A stretch of DNA of 64,000 nt, from contig NZ_CP062163.1 in assembly GCF_014844095.1 (NCBI RefSeq), positions 62,001 to 126,000 of the forward strand, in the 5' to 3' direction. Origin of the DNA: Brevibacillus sp. JNUCC-41. GTDB lineage: Bacteria > Bacillota > Bacilli > Bacillales > DSM-1321. Made by a program: the position numbers and the translations under genes. Of this stretch, positions 45,300-53,301 are shown in pieces. The notes beneath the pieces were generated by a model that was not told the DNA's origin, searched no databases, and saw only the letters and a program-made list of their open reading frames with translations. Positions within the stretch are counted from its first letter, which is position 1; each line of letters begins with the position of its first letter.

Positions 45300-46078
45300 C
45301 AGGAAACCTCCTCCCCTAAATATGCCTCGATAACCTTTGGATCGTTGCGGATTTCTTCCGGCTTTCCGTGAGCGATAAGCTGTCCATGATCAAGGACATA
45401 AATCCGTTCGCATACCCCCATGACCAATGACATATCATGTTCGATGAGCAAAACGGTAAGATTGAATTCCTTCCGGATAAAAGCAATGAGGTTCATCAAT
45501 TCTTTCGTTTCATGCGGATTCATCCCGGCTGCGGGTTCATCCAGTAAAAGAAGTTTCGGATTGGCGGCAAGAGCACGGGCAATTTCCAGCCGCCTTTGCT
45601 GTCCGTATGGAAGATTCTTCGCTTTTTCATCCTTAAAATGGTCAAGGTTGAATATCCTCAAGAATTCCAGCGCCTTTTCATTCATTTCCTTTTCCCCGGA
45701 AAAATGTCCAGGCACCCGGAATATGGAGCCTGCAATTCCATGCTTGGCAAGCGAGTGGTAAGCAACCTTCACGTTATCGATCACGGATAACTCACTGAAG
45801 AGGCGAATATTTTGAAAGGTCCTCGAAATCCCTTTCCGGGTAATTTTATATGGCGGCTGCTTATTTAGATTTTCCCCGTTCAAGGCAATCGTCCCTTCTG
45901 TAGGGACATACACACCTGTCAATAAATTGAAGAAGGTCGTTTTCCCAGCTCCATTCGGTCCGATCAAGCCTACTAGTTCCCCTGGAAATAATTCGACGTT
46001 CACATCGGACACCGCTTTCAATCCGCCAAAACGGATACCCACAGAATCTACTTTAAGCAACGGTATTGTGGCTTCCAT
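45299..46078 (-). CDS. livG: Branched-chain amino acid ABC transporter ATPase LivG (cassette 2)
   Basis: 259 residues. Walker A GPNGAGKTTFFNLLTG, LPYGQQRRLEIARAL signature and Walker B LLLLDEPAAGMNP. It opens MEATIPLLKVDSVGIRFGG where cassette 1 has MKKIKTPLLKVDSVGIQFGG. Overlaps livM by 26 bases. Confidence 0.95.
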   Translation of the reverse strand: MEATIPLLKVDSVGIRFGGLKAVSDVNVELFPGELVGLIGPNGAGKTTFFNLLTGVYVPTEGTIALNGENLNKQPPYKITRKGISRTFQNIRLFSELSVIDNVKVAYHSLAKHGIAGSIFRVPGHFSGEKEMNEKALEFLRIFNLDHFKDEKAKNLPYGQQRRLEIARALAANPKLLLLDEPAAGMNPHETKELMNLIAFIRKEFNLTVLLIEHDMSLVMGVCERIYVLDHGQLIAHGKPEEIRNDPKVIEAYLGEEVS

Positions 46079-47030
46079 CCTTTTTGCCCCCTTTCGTTTT
46101 TTTATGTTTGAACAATGATGTGATTTCTCTTGTTCCCATTAAACCCTGCGGGCGGAAAATCATCATCAGGATCAGGACAAGACTGTAGATGATCATCCTC
46201 GTTTCCGGATAATCCTGAAGGAATGTCGTCACGATCGTCAATAGAATTGCGGCCAACACAGAGCCTGAAAGACTTCCAAGACCCCCAAGTACGACGAAAA
46301 TCAGTATATCGAAGGATTTCAGGAAACCGAAATTCGATGGCTGGATAATATAAAAATTATGGGCATACAGCGACCCGGCAATTCCGGCAAAAAAAGCTCC
46401 GATGACGAAAGCCGCCACTTTATAATAGGTCGTATTGATTCCCATCGCATCAGCTGCCGTTTCGTCTTCCCTTACGGATATGCATGCACGCCCGTGAGTC
46501 GAATTGGTGAAATTCCTGATCACTAAGACGGTGATCATGACACAAGCAAAAACCCATGGCCAAGTGGTCAGGTGGGATACCTGCATCCCGCTTGCCCCGC
46601 CTACATAGTCAATATTCAAAAGGACGATCCTGACAATTTCCCCAAATCCAAGCGTAGCTATCGCCAGGTAATCCCCCTTCAGACGCAAGCTGGGTATCCC
46701 GATCACCATACCCGCAACAGCAGCGATGACGCCCCCAGCCAATACGGCTATTATGAAAGGAAGTTCCAGCTTCATTGTCATGACTGCGGAGGCGTAGGCC
46801 CCAACCGCTAAAAAACCTGCATGCCCGATCGAAAACTGCCCGGTTATTCCAATGATTAAATGAAGGCTTGTCGCCAGCATGATATTGATGCCGATGAACA
46901 TGAGCGTGTTGATATAAAATGGATTGAGGATACCGTTTGAAATGGTGTACTGCATGATGCCGAAAAAAATAAGTGCGAGCACGATCGAGAGCCAAAAACC
47001 CTTTGAATTCTTTAAAGTAGTCATCGCCAT
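46053..47030 (-). CDS. livM: Branched-chain amino acid permease LivM (cassette 2)
   Basis: 325 residues. Same LHLIIGITGQFSIGHAGF and GIPSLRLKGDYLAIATLGFGE motifs as cassette 1; the C-terminal tail is Lys-rich (KHKKTKGGKKDG). Seven bases separate it from livH. Confidence 0.94.
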   Translation of the reverse strand: MAMTTLKNSKGFWLSIVLALIFFGIMQYTISNGILNPFYINTLMFIGINIMLATSLHLIIGITGQFSIGHAGFLAVGAYASAVMTMKLELPFIIAVLAGGVIAAVAGMVIGIPSLRLKGDYLAIATLGFGEIVRIVLLNIDYVGGASGMQVSHLTTWPWVFACVMITVLVIRNFTNSTHGRACISVREDETAADAMGINTTYYKVAAFVIGAFFAGIAGSLYAHNFYIIQPSNFGFLKSFDILIFVVLGGLGSLSGSVLAAILLTIVTTFLQDYPETRMIIYSLVLILMMIFRPQGLMGTREITSLFKHKKTKGGKKDGSHNTVA

Positions 47031-47037
47031 GTCTCCC

Positions 47038-47916
47038 CTATACTTTTTCTCTTTTATTTTTACCGAACAGTCCCTGCGGCAAGAAAATCAAAATCAAGAT
47101 AAGTACGACGAAAGCCACACCATCGCGCCATAATGAGTAACCGGCTGCACTGACCAAAGCTTCGATCACTCCAAGCAGCAGACCGCCGACCATCGCTCCC
47201 GGAATGATGCCGATGCCGCCCAAGACGGCTGCAACAAATGCTTTAAGGCCAGGAAGGACACCCATCAACGGTTCGATTTTAATATAGTAGATTCCAAAAA
47301 TGACACCGGCCGCCCCTGCAAGGGCCGAACCTATGGCGAACGTAGCTGAAATCGTATTATTCACATTGATTCCCATCAGCTTTGCCGCTTCGGAATCGAA
47401 TGAAACGGCCCGCATCGCTTTGCCGATTTTGGTTTTATGGACAACGAATTGTAGGATGATCATTAATATGATGGAAACAGATAAGATCAATATCGATTGA
47501 CTGCTGATGGAAACTCCCAATATATCGAGTTTATCCATCGGAAGGACATTATTTGGATAGGCTTCCGGCTGGGCGCCCCGGATGTAAATCAGCCCATTTT
47601 CAATAAGAAGGGAAACACCGATGGCCGTTATCAAGGCCGCAATCCGTGTTGCATTACGAAGGGGTTTATAAGCAATGCGTTCAATTAAAACGCCAAAGAT
47701 GGCACATGTGACCATCGAAATCAATAAAGCCGGGATGAAGGATAAGTCCATTACGGTAATGGCGTAAAACCCTACAAATGAACCGACCATGAATACGTCT
47801 CCATGGGCGAAGTTTATGAGCTTGACGATTCCATATACCATCGTATAACCAAGCGCGATCAAAGCATAAATGCTTCCGAGTGAAATGCCATTTACCAATT
47901 GCTGAATCAGTTCCAT
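47038..47916 (-). CDS. livH: Branched-chain amino acid permease LivH (cassette 2)
   Basis: 292 residues, identical in length to its paralogue. MELIQQLVNGISLGSIYALIALGYT, INFAHGDVFMVG and GKAMRAVSFDSEAAKLMGIN are present. The first helices and pore loops are nearly identical to cassette 1; the central region VSISSQSILILSVSIILMIILQF is the most diverged. Confidence 0.94.
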   Translation of the reverse strand: MELIQQLVNGISLGSIYALIALGYTMVYGIVKLINFAHGDVFMVGSFVGFYAITVMDLSFIPALLISMVTCAIFGVLIERIAYKPLRNATRIAALITAIGVSLLIENGLIYIRGAQPEAYPNNVLPMDKLDILGVSISSQSILILSVSIILMIILQFVVHKTKIGKAMRAVSFDSEAAKLMGINVNNTISATFAIGSALAGAAGVIFGIYYIKIEPLMGVLPGLKAFVAAVLGGIGIIPGAMVGGLLLGVIEALVSAAGYSLWRDGVAFVVLILILIFLPQGLFGKNKREKV

Positions 47917-47958
47917 ATTGCACTCTCCCCGTTAAGGCGTTTTTTAAGTGAATATAGA

Positions 47959-47980
47959 ATAGGGGGAACTTGCCCCCTAT
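47959..47980 (-). promoter_or_regulatory. Stem-loop between livJ and livH (cassette 2)
   Basis: ATAGGGGG-CAAGTT-CCCCCTAT perfect 8-bp stem on the minus strand, no long T tract. Equivalent in position to the cassette 1 hairpin but with unrelated sequence, which points to selection for a structure here. Confidence 0.7.
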
Positions 47981-47992
47981 CCACGTAAGGTA

Positions 47993-49180
47993 TTATGGAT
48001 TGATTTTTGTCTTGAACGTTTGTTTGCCATCTACATATTCCAGGATGGTCGCCGATTTGATTGGATCATGATTTTCATCAAGGTTCAGTGTTCCGGAAAC
48101 TAGTTGAAGATCTTTGACATCTTCCAATGCCTGTCTGATTTTTTCGGGAGAAGCATCTCCAGATCTCTTGATGGCATCGGCCAGGTAGTACCCAGTGTCA
48201 TAGCCAAGTGCGGCAAAGGCATCCGGTGTTTTATCGTATTCCTTTTGGAAGGCTGCAACGAAATCCTGGATTTTGGCATCTTCATCTTCCGGGGAATAGT
48301 GATTCGTGATATAGGTATTTTTTAAAGCATCCGCTCCGGCAATTTCAACGACCTTCGGGGAATCCCAGCCGTCCCCGCCCATGAATGGAAGGTCTATGCC
48401 GTCTTCACGTGCCTGTTTTAAAATCAATCCGACTTCTTCATAATAACCAGGAAGGAAAACGAACTCCGGTTTTGCGGATTTGATACGTGTCAATGTAGAG
48501 CGGAAATCAGTATCTTTCGTTACATAAGCTTCTTCCGCCACGATTTTACCGCCCTTGGCAGTGAACGCTTCTTTAAAAGCCGCGGCCAGTCCTTTAGAAT
48601 AATCACTTGCGCTATCCACATAGATCGCGGCCGTCTTTGCCCCTATTTCGTCAGATGCGAAATTGGCTGCCACCGTACCTTGGAATGGATCGATAAAGCA
48701 AGTTCTGAACACATAATCATTTAATTTTCCAGCTTTGTTGGTAATGTCGGGATTTGTTGCAGTTGGTGTGAGTAGAGGAACTTTATTATCTTGTGCGACT
48801 TGAACCTGTGCCAATGTATTCGTGCTTGTCGCAGATCCGACTACAGCCACAACCTTGTCCTGGCTGACTAATTTGATTGAACCGCTTGTAGCTTCTGCTG
48901 CATCTGATTTATTATCAACCTTAACGATTTCCAGTTTCTTACCATTTATGCCCTCTTTATTAATCTCTTCGATGGCCAGTTTCAAACCATCTGCAGCCGA
49001 TTGGCCGAATGATGCCGTACCTCCAGACAATTCAAGGTTGGCCCCAATTTTAATTGTGTCACCGGATTTTGATGACCCCCCGCCTGAACTGCTAGTTTTC
49101 GAGTCGCCACTACAACCTGCCAGCGCCCCTGCAACCAATGAAAGTGATAGAAACACTCCTGCTAGCTTTTTCTTCTTCAT
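47993..49180 (-). CDS. livJ: Branched-chain amino acid binding lipoprotein LivJ (cassette 2)
   Basis: 395 residues. Lipobox LAGC (Cys22 region), a Ser/Gly-rich linker, then a type I periplasmic-binding domain with IKIGANLELSGGTASFGQS, VPLLTPTATNPDIT, FIDPFQGTVAANF and DSASDYSKGLAAAFK. The pocket segment TPTATN is closer to classical LIV-binding proteins (AATNPEL) than the SPSGTS of cassette 1. AAGGGGG lies before the ATG. Confidence 0.93.
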   Translation of the reverse strand: MKKKKLAGVFLSLSLVAGALAGCSGDSKTSSSGGGSSKSGDTIKIGANLELSGGTASFGQSAADGLKLAIEEINKEGINGKKLEIVKVDNKSDAAEATSGSIKLVSQDKVVAVVGSATSTNTLAQVQVAQDNKVPLLTPTATNPDITNKAGKLNDYVFRTCFIDPFQGTVAANFASDEIGAKTAAIYVDSASDYSKGLAAAFKEAFTAKGGKIVAEEAYVTKDTDFRSTLTRIKSAKPEFVFLPGYYEEVGLILKQAREDGIDLPFMGGDGWDSPKVVEIAGADALKNTYITNHYSPEDEDAKIQDFVAAFQKEYDKTPDAFAALGYDTGYYLADAIKRSGDASPEKIRQALEDVKDLQLVSGTLNLDENHDPIKSATILEYVDGKQTFKTKINP

Positions 49181-49236
49181 TTGAAACCCCCTTGTTTTGT
49201 GTGTTCTTTTAAATAAAAAGAATATCTGAATAAAAA

Positions 49237-49280
49237 CAATATTCTGAAAATAGTGTATCTCATTCTTTCGACCCCGTCTA
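49237..49280 (-). promoter_or_regulatory. livJ2 promoter with CodY box
   Basis: Minus strand TAGACG (49275-49280), 18-base spacer, TACACT (49251-49256), followed by TATTTTCAGAATATT (49237-49251), which matches the CodY consensus AATTTTCWGAAAATT at 13 of 15 positions. Position over the start region suits repression. Confidence 0.65.
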
Positions 49281-49331
49281 TAAGATATGGATAAAAAAGT
49301 TATTAAAAGAAATATCTACTATTCGACAAAA

Positions 49332-49361
49332 AAACTGACCCTTTATAGAGTCAGTTTTTTT
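49332..49361. terminator. Terminator of tcdA
   Basis: AAACTGAC/GTCAGTTT stem with a 10-base loop; T tracts on both strands (TTTTTTTT on plus, TTTTTTTG on minus), so it can work both ways. It lies just after the tcdA stop. Confidence 0.88.
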
Positions 49362-49363
49362 TG

Positions 49364-50125
49364 TCAATCATTTACACGGCGAACTTCAATGTCTTTCAAT
49401 ATATCATTGATCACCCAGCTTGCTGCAATTAAACCCGCAACGGATGGTACGAAAGCATTCGAAGACGGTGGCATTTGGGCTTTACGGATTTTTGCCTCAT
49501 CATTGCCGACTTCTTTTCGGATATCCTCACGAATGACAATAGGGCTCTCGTCGGAGAAAACAACGGAAATTCCCTTTGTTATGCCCTCTTTACGCAATCT
49601 AGTACGAATGACCTTGGCAAGCGGATCGGTATGCGTTTTGGAGATATCGGCAATTTGAAAACGCGTCGGGTCCATCTTATTAGCGGCCCCCATGCTTGAA
49701 ATCACCTTGATATTCCGTTTCAGGCATTCCTTCATCACATGGATCTTATAAATGACCGTATCCGATGCATCAATGACATAGTCCAGGCCATAACTGAAGA
49801 ATTCTTCAAACGTCTCTTCTGTATAGAACATTTTAAGAGCGATCACTTCGCAGTCGGGATTGATATCTTGAATGCGATTTTTCATCAATTCCGCTTTCGG
49901 TTGACCGACTGTTGATAATAGAGCATGGATCTGCCTGTTTACATTCGTGATGTCGACATCGTCTTTATCCACAAGAATAATACGGCCTACCCCGGTACGT
50001 GCTAATGCTTCGGCTGAAAATGAACCAACGCCTCCAACACCCAGGACAGCAACGGTCGTGTTTTTCAGAATATCGATTCCTTCCTTGCCAATTGCCAATT
50101 CATTTCGTGAAAACTGATGCAGCAT
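49364..50125 (-). CDS. tcdA: tRNA threonylcarbamoyladenosine dehydratase TcdA (YrvM)
   Basis: 253 residues, an E1-like ThiF/MoeB-family enzyme that uses ATP to cyclise t6A37 to ct6A in ANN-decoding tRNAs. Start MLHQFSRNELAIGKEGIDIL, nucleotide-binding VAVLGVGGVGSFSAEALARTGVG, VDKDDVDITNVNRQ, and the DYVIDASD motif. In B. subtilis it lies next to aspS and the 6S RNA gene, as nearly here, where the M20 peptidase and NERD genes have come between. Confidence 0.93.
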   Translation of the reverse strand: MLHQFSRNELAIGKEGIDILKNTTVAVLGVGGVGSFSAEALARTGVGRIILVDKDDVDITNVNRQIHALLSTVGQPKAELMKNRIQDINPDCEVIALKMFYTEETFEEFFSYGLDYVIDASDTVIYKIHVMKECLKRNIKVISSMGAANKMDPTRFQIADISKTHTDPLAKVIRTRLRKEGITKGISVVFSDESPIVIREDIRKEVGNDEAKIRKAQMPPSSNAFVPSVAGLIAASWVINDILKDIEVRRVND

Positions 50126-50236
50126 ATATATTCAACTCCAATAAATTCTGTTCTTATTTAGCTTCCCAATTAACAATATATCATAAACATCATTAATGAC
50201 AAGCGAAATATGAGCAGTCTAATCGGAATTGGTGCA

Positions 50237-51385
50237 CTAGGTCATTTTTGATAATTTTTGAATGACGGTTGCCAATAGGAGAGTCCTTTCCGTCAGGCTT
50301 GGAATTTCCAAATACTCCTCTTCACTATGTGCATTACCTCCAATTGGCCCGAGCCCATCCACTGTCGCAATTCCCAAATCAGACGTGATGGAAGCATCCG
50401 AACCTCCACCCGTGGCCGTATCCGTGATCTCGATGCCGATTTCCTTCCCAGCCTGACGAATCGTCTCTAAAAGCAAGTTCGTTTTCTCATTCTTTTCCAT
50501 GGGAGACCGGTCCATTTTCCCGCTTAATGTCGTTTTCGTTCCTGGAATATAGGTTTCAGCACAGATTTTTTTCAGTTGCTGTAGAATGATGCCTTCCTGT
50601 TTTTTTTCTGAAATCCGCACATCCACAAAAGCAGCCGCATGGGAAGCGATCGTATTGACAGCGGAACCTCCTTCAATCATGCCAACATTGACGCTGATTC
50701 CTTTCTGTTGATCATTCAATCGGTGTAAGGCGATGATCTTATGGGCCAATTCTTCGATCGCACTTCGTCCCTTTTCCGGTTCGATTCCTGAATGGGCAGC
50801 CACCCCGACGATATCCACTTTAAACTGACCGCAGCCCCTTCTTGCCGTGACAAGAGAACCATCCGTCCTAGCCGGTTCAAGAATTAACGCGAACTTCTTA
50901 TTGGCCGCTTTTTCGGATATGAGTGAAGCGGACGACGGAGATCCGATCTCCTCATCACTATTAAGAATGATTTGGATATGCTTATAGCCTGTCTGCCCCG
51001 TCTTTTTCAAGCAAAGGATCGCATAAAAAAGCTCAACCAAACTGGACTTCATATCCGCTACACCGGGACCGTATGCCCGACTTCCTTTCACTTTAAAAGG
51101 ACGTTTTTGCACTGTGCCTTCCGGAAAAACCGTATCCATATGGGCGACGACCAGAATATGCGGTTGATGCGCATCACGATGCTGGATGACCAGCTGATTG
51201 CCATGATTCTGTTGCTCAACGATATTCACAATAAAATCCAGACTTTCAAATTTCGCTTTTAAAATCGAACCAATTTCATCAATACCCTTTTTCGTATGAG
51301 AACCACTATCTATATTCACTAGCCGCTCCACGAATTGAAGCATTTCCATCCTCTTTGCATACAATAAATCTTTCAAAGCCCTCAC
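50237..51385 (-). CDS. M20-family metallopeptidase (carboxypeptidase G2/ArgE-like)
   Basis: 382 residues. Two-zinc catalytic domain motifs: VVAHMDTVFPEG (His, Asp), GPGVADMKSSL (bridging Asp), SDEEIGS (catalytic Glu and metal Glu), EPARTDGSLVTARRG, and C-terminal GGNAHSEEEYLEI (last His). A lid domain for dimerisation lies at about 185-300. It resembles glutamate carboxypeptidase (CPG2) and should remove a C-terminal or N-linked amino acid from small substrates. Cytoplasmic; no signal peptide. Not part of an evident operon. Confidence 0.87.
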   Translation of the reverse strand: MRALKDLLYAKRMEMLQFVERLVNIDSGSHTKKGIDEIGSILKAKFESLDFIVNIVEQQNHGNQLVIQHRDAHQPHILVVAHMDTVFPEGTVQKRPFKVKGSRAYGPGVADMKSSLVELFYAILCLKKTGQTGYKHIQIILNSDEEIGSPSSASLISEKAANKKFALILEPARTDGSLVTARRGCGQFKVDIVGVAAHSGIEPEKGRSAIEELAHKIIALHRLNDQQKGISVNVGMIEGGSAVNTIASHAAAFVDVRISEKKQEGIILQQLKKICAETYIPGTKTTLSGKMDRSPMEKNEKTNLLLETIRQAGKEIGIEITDTATGGGSDASITSDLGIATVDGLGPIGGNAHSEEEYLEIPSLTERTLLLATVIQKLSKMT

Positions 51386-51515
51386 TACTTTCTATCCTTG
51401 GCTGACTATCGCTCAACCTTACTATAATTTACGAATCTATATTGTGGAATGTTACTTAAATGGGGGAATTTAAGTTTATTCGATGGTTTTTGGGATTTTT
51501 TCTTTAGTTTGGGGT

Positions 51516-51696
51516 TTTTACTCGTGAGTTCGCGTCATTTACTCGTGAGTTTACGCTGTTTACTCGTGAATTTGCTTCATTTACTCGTGAATTTACGCTG
51601 TTTACTCGCGAATTCGCGTCATTTACTCGTGAGTTTGCACTATTTACTCGTGAATTTACGCTGTTTACTCGTGAATTTCCGCCATTTACTCGTGAA
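51516..51696. repeat. Array 1 of 21-bp repeats (9 units)
   Basis: The core ACTCGTGA starts at 51520, 51541, 51562, 51583, 51604, 51625, 51646, 51667 and 51688: nine units with an exact 21-base period and no spacers. Each unit is TTTACTCGTGARTT followed by a variable YRCRYY segment; ACTC-GT-GAGT inside is an imperfect palindrome. The last unit holds the stop codon of the NERD gene. 21 bases are two helical turns, so all cores face one side of the DNA. Confidence 0.9.
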
Positions 51697-52657
51697 TTAA
51701 TCCATCAAGTTTATACACTCTATTTTTAAATTGCCCCGAATAAGGCAATTCCAGTGCAGATAGTATCCGTTGCATGATATCAATTGAATCGATTTGTAAA
51801 AAGAGCCGTGCTTGTTTATTTGTAATATTGGGTTTTATGAGGAGAGCAAAATCACGAAGAGTTTGAATGTGAGCATCTTTCGCGGCGTAAGAACATTGAC
51901 TGCATGACCATTTGCCCCAGTGATATTGCATATGGGGAGCAGAGCATTCAGGACATTGAACGCTTTTGAGCAGATCTTGCTCATCAATTTGATACAATTC
52001 GAGTATATCAGGATTATGCGGAGTGTTTTTATGCAGAATCGTGTTCGAAAGTCTATTCCTCTGCCTTTGGGTTAATAGCTCAGAAGGATACTTTTCTTCA
52101 AGAGTGTGAATTTTGGTTAACAGAGTTTCTTTTCCCGTGATTTTTTTGAAAATGGGGGTAAAACCTGGGGTAGTCCTGATGATGGTATTCGAGTTTGCAT
52201 TGGCAATGAGCGTTTCAATCGGCAACGAGGGGAAATTGTTAGAAGTAAGCCAATCATTTAATCGGGATTTTTGCACGTCAACCTGGATTAGCGGATCAAG
52301 ATATGCCTGTTCCTGTCCATCTTTTGTCCGAATCAATTGGGGATAGGTGCGGTCAAAATAGAGCGTACCCGCAAAATTTTTCACTTCGATGATGATACAG
52401 TAATTCCGGGTGAATATTAGGAAATCCATTTGAAAATAACGGCTCCCATCGCAGCTTAATCTCAAATCATGAAATACACAATATTCTTTCGGAAGATTCT
52501 TCAGCTCTTTTCCGATACTCCGCTCCCCGTTATATCCTGTACGGATTTTCTGGAAATCGTTCCTGATTCTTTCCTGTTTTGGATGATTGGCTGAGAGCCT
52601 CCTGCTTAATGCCTCCAGTTTGAGCATTTTCATAGGCATTTCACACGGTTTTAGCAT
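51686..52657 (-). CDS. NERD-domain protein with zinc ribbon
   Basis: 323 residues. A nuclease-related (NERD) domain at about 38-150: GYNGE (41-45), QMDFLIF with Asp78, EVKNFAG with Glu91 and Lys93, matching a PD-(D/E)xK nuclease-like core. A zinc ribbon follows, with CPEC at 235-238 and CSQC at 252-255. A C-terminal helical part ends in VYKLDGLIHE, whose last codons come from the repeat array. A DNA-binding or DNA-cleaving role is likely; the true function of stand-alone NERD proteins is not established. Bracketed on both sides by 21-bp repeat arrays. Confidence 0.85.
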   Translation of the reverse strand: MLKPCEMPMKMLKLEALSRRLSANHPKQERIRNDFQKIRTGYNGERSIGKELKNLPKEYCVFHDLRLSCDGSRYFQMDFLIFTRNYCIIIEVKNFAGTLYFDRTYPQLIRTKDGQEQAYLDPLIQVDVQKSRLNDWLTSNNFPSLPIETLIANANSNTIIRTTPGFTPIFKKITGKETLLTKIHTLEEKYPSELLTQRQRNRLSNTILHKNTPHNPDILELYQIDEQDLLKSVQCPECSAPHMQYHWGKWSCSQCSYAAKDAHIQTLRDFALLIKPNITNKQARLFLQIDSIDIMQRILSALELPYSGQFKNRVYKLDGLIHE

Positions 52658-52734
52658 CCATACATCAACTCCTTCTCCTTTAGCTTCTTTGTAAATGCCC
52701 TTTTTTCCTGCTAGGAAATGAAATCAGTCGTTTT

Positions 52735-52974
52735 ACCGTGAGTTTGCACTATTTACTCGTGAGTTTACGCTGTTTACTCGTGAGTTTGCACCATTTACTC
52801 GTGAATTGCTGTTTACTCAGTGAGTTTGCGCCTTTTACTCGTGAGTTTACGCTGTTTACTCGTGAATTTGCACCATTTACTCGTGAATTGCTGTTTACTC
52901 GTGAGTTTACGCCATTTACTCGTGAGTTTGCACCATTTACTCGTGAATTCTCGCCTTTTACTCGTGAGTTAACT
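52735..52974. repeat. Array 2 of 21-bp repeats (12 units)
   Basis: Core starts at about 52735 (degenerate), 52755, 52776, 52797, 52815, 52837, 52858, 52879, 52897, 52918, 52939 and 52960. Mostly a 21-base period; two units are 18 bases (a three-base deletion giving GAATTGCTG), one has an extra base. Same orientation and consensus as array 1, on the other side of the NERD gene, directly before the 6S RNA terminator. Confidence 0.9.
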
Positions 52975-52986
52975 ATTTTGGCGCAC

Positions 52987-53016
52987 AAAAAAACCCATGT
53001 TGTTTAACATGAGTTG
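52987..53016 (-). terminator. Terminator of 6S RNA
   Basis: Minus strand ACTCATGTT-AAAC-AACATGGG-TTTTTTT, directly after the 3' end of the 6S RNA. Confidence 0.88.
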
Positions 53017-53026
53017 CTTTGTAAGG

Positions 53027-53219
53027 TGTAAGAGTCCCAATTGTGCCGTTTACGCCTTTGTTTTGAACCCGCTCTCCGCAGGTGGGTGCTCGGTTCCTCG
53101 CGTTTGTAAGTCCTCTTCGAGGGAGGCTTTTACGCGGCCAGGAAACTAGTGCTCCCGGTAACTATAAGTGTTCGGTCAAAACTTATAGGTTAAAGAACGA
53201 ACACATCAGGACTCTTACT
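53027..53219 (-). ncRNA. ssrS: 6S RNA (bsrA/6S-1 type)
   Basis: About 190 bases. The ends pair as GTAAGAGTCC (5') with GGGACTCTTAC (3'). After the 5' stem comes TGATGTGTTCG and TAAGTTTTGACCGAACA, closely matching B. subtilis 6S-1. The central part has the GGAGCACTAG and CCTGGCC stem, a GC-rich hairpin (CCTCGAAGAGG) and the open bulge that mimics a promoter. 6S RNA binds sigma-A RNA polymerase and dampens transcription in stationary phase. Its position next to aspS is that of bsrA in B. subtilis. Confidence 0.9.
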
Positions 53220-53229
53220 TATTGAAGAT

Positions 53230-53259
53230 ATCATATCATAATGCTTAACAATGTTTCAA
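53230..53259 (-). promoter_or_regulatory. 6S RNA promoter
   Basis: Minus strand TTGAAA (53254-53259), 18-base spacer, TATGAT (53230-53235) with a TGA extension before it; the predicted start, 7-11 bases later, matches the 5' end of the RNA. Confidence 0.65.
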
Positions 53260-53301
53260 GAAAAAACACCTAGGTATTTTTTCATATTTTTTCCAAATGA
53301 A

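Noticed and set aside
51449-51700. 83-residue plus-strand ORF made of LLVNLRC-like repeats
   Set aside because: It simply translates the 21-bp repeat; there is no ribosome site and the period is an exact multiple of three by coincidence of unit length.
51516-52974. CRISPR array
   Set aside because: Units abut without unique spacers, the repeat is too short, and no cas genes are near.
52738-53007. 89- and 79-residue ORFs across array 2
   Set aside because: Both strands stay open because of the repeat; no start signals, and the plus frame runs into the 6S terminator.
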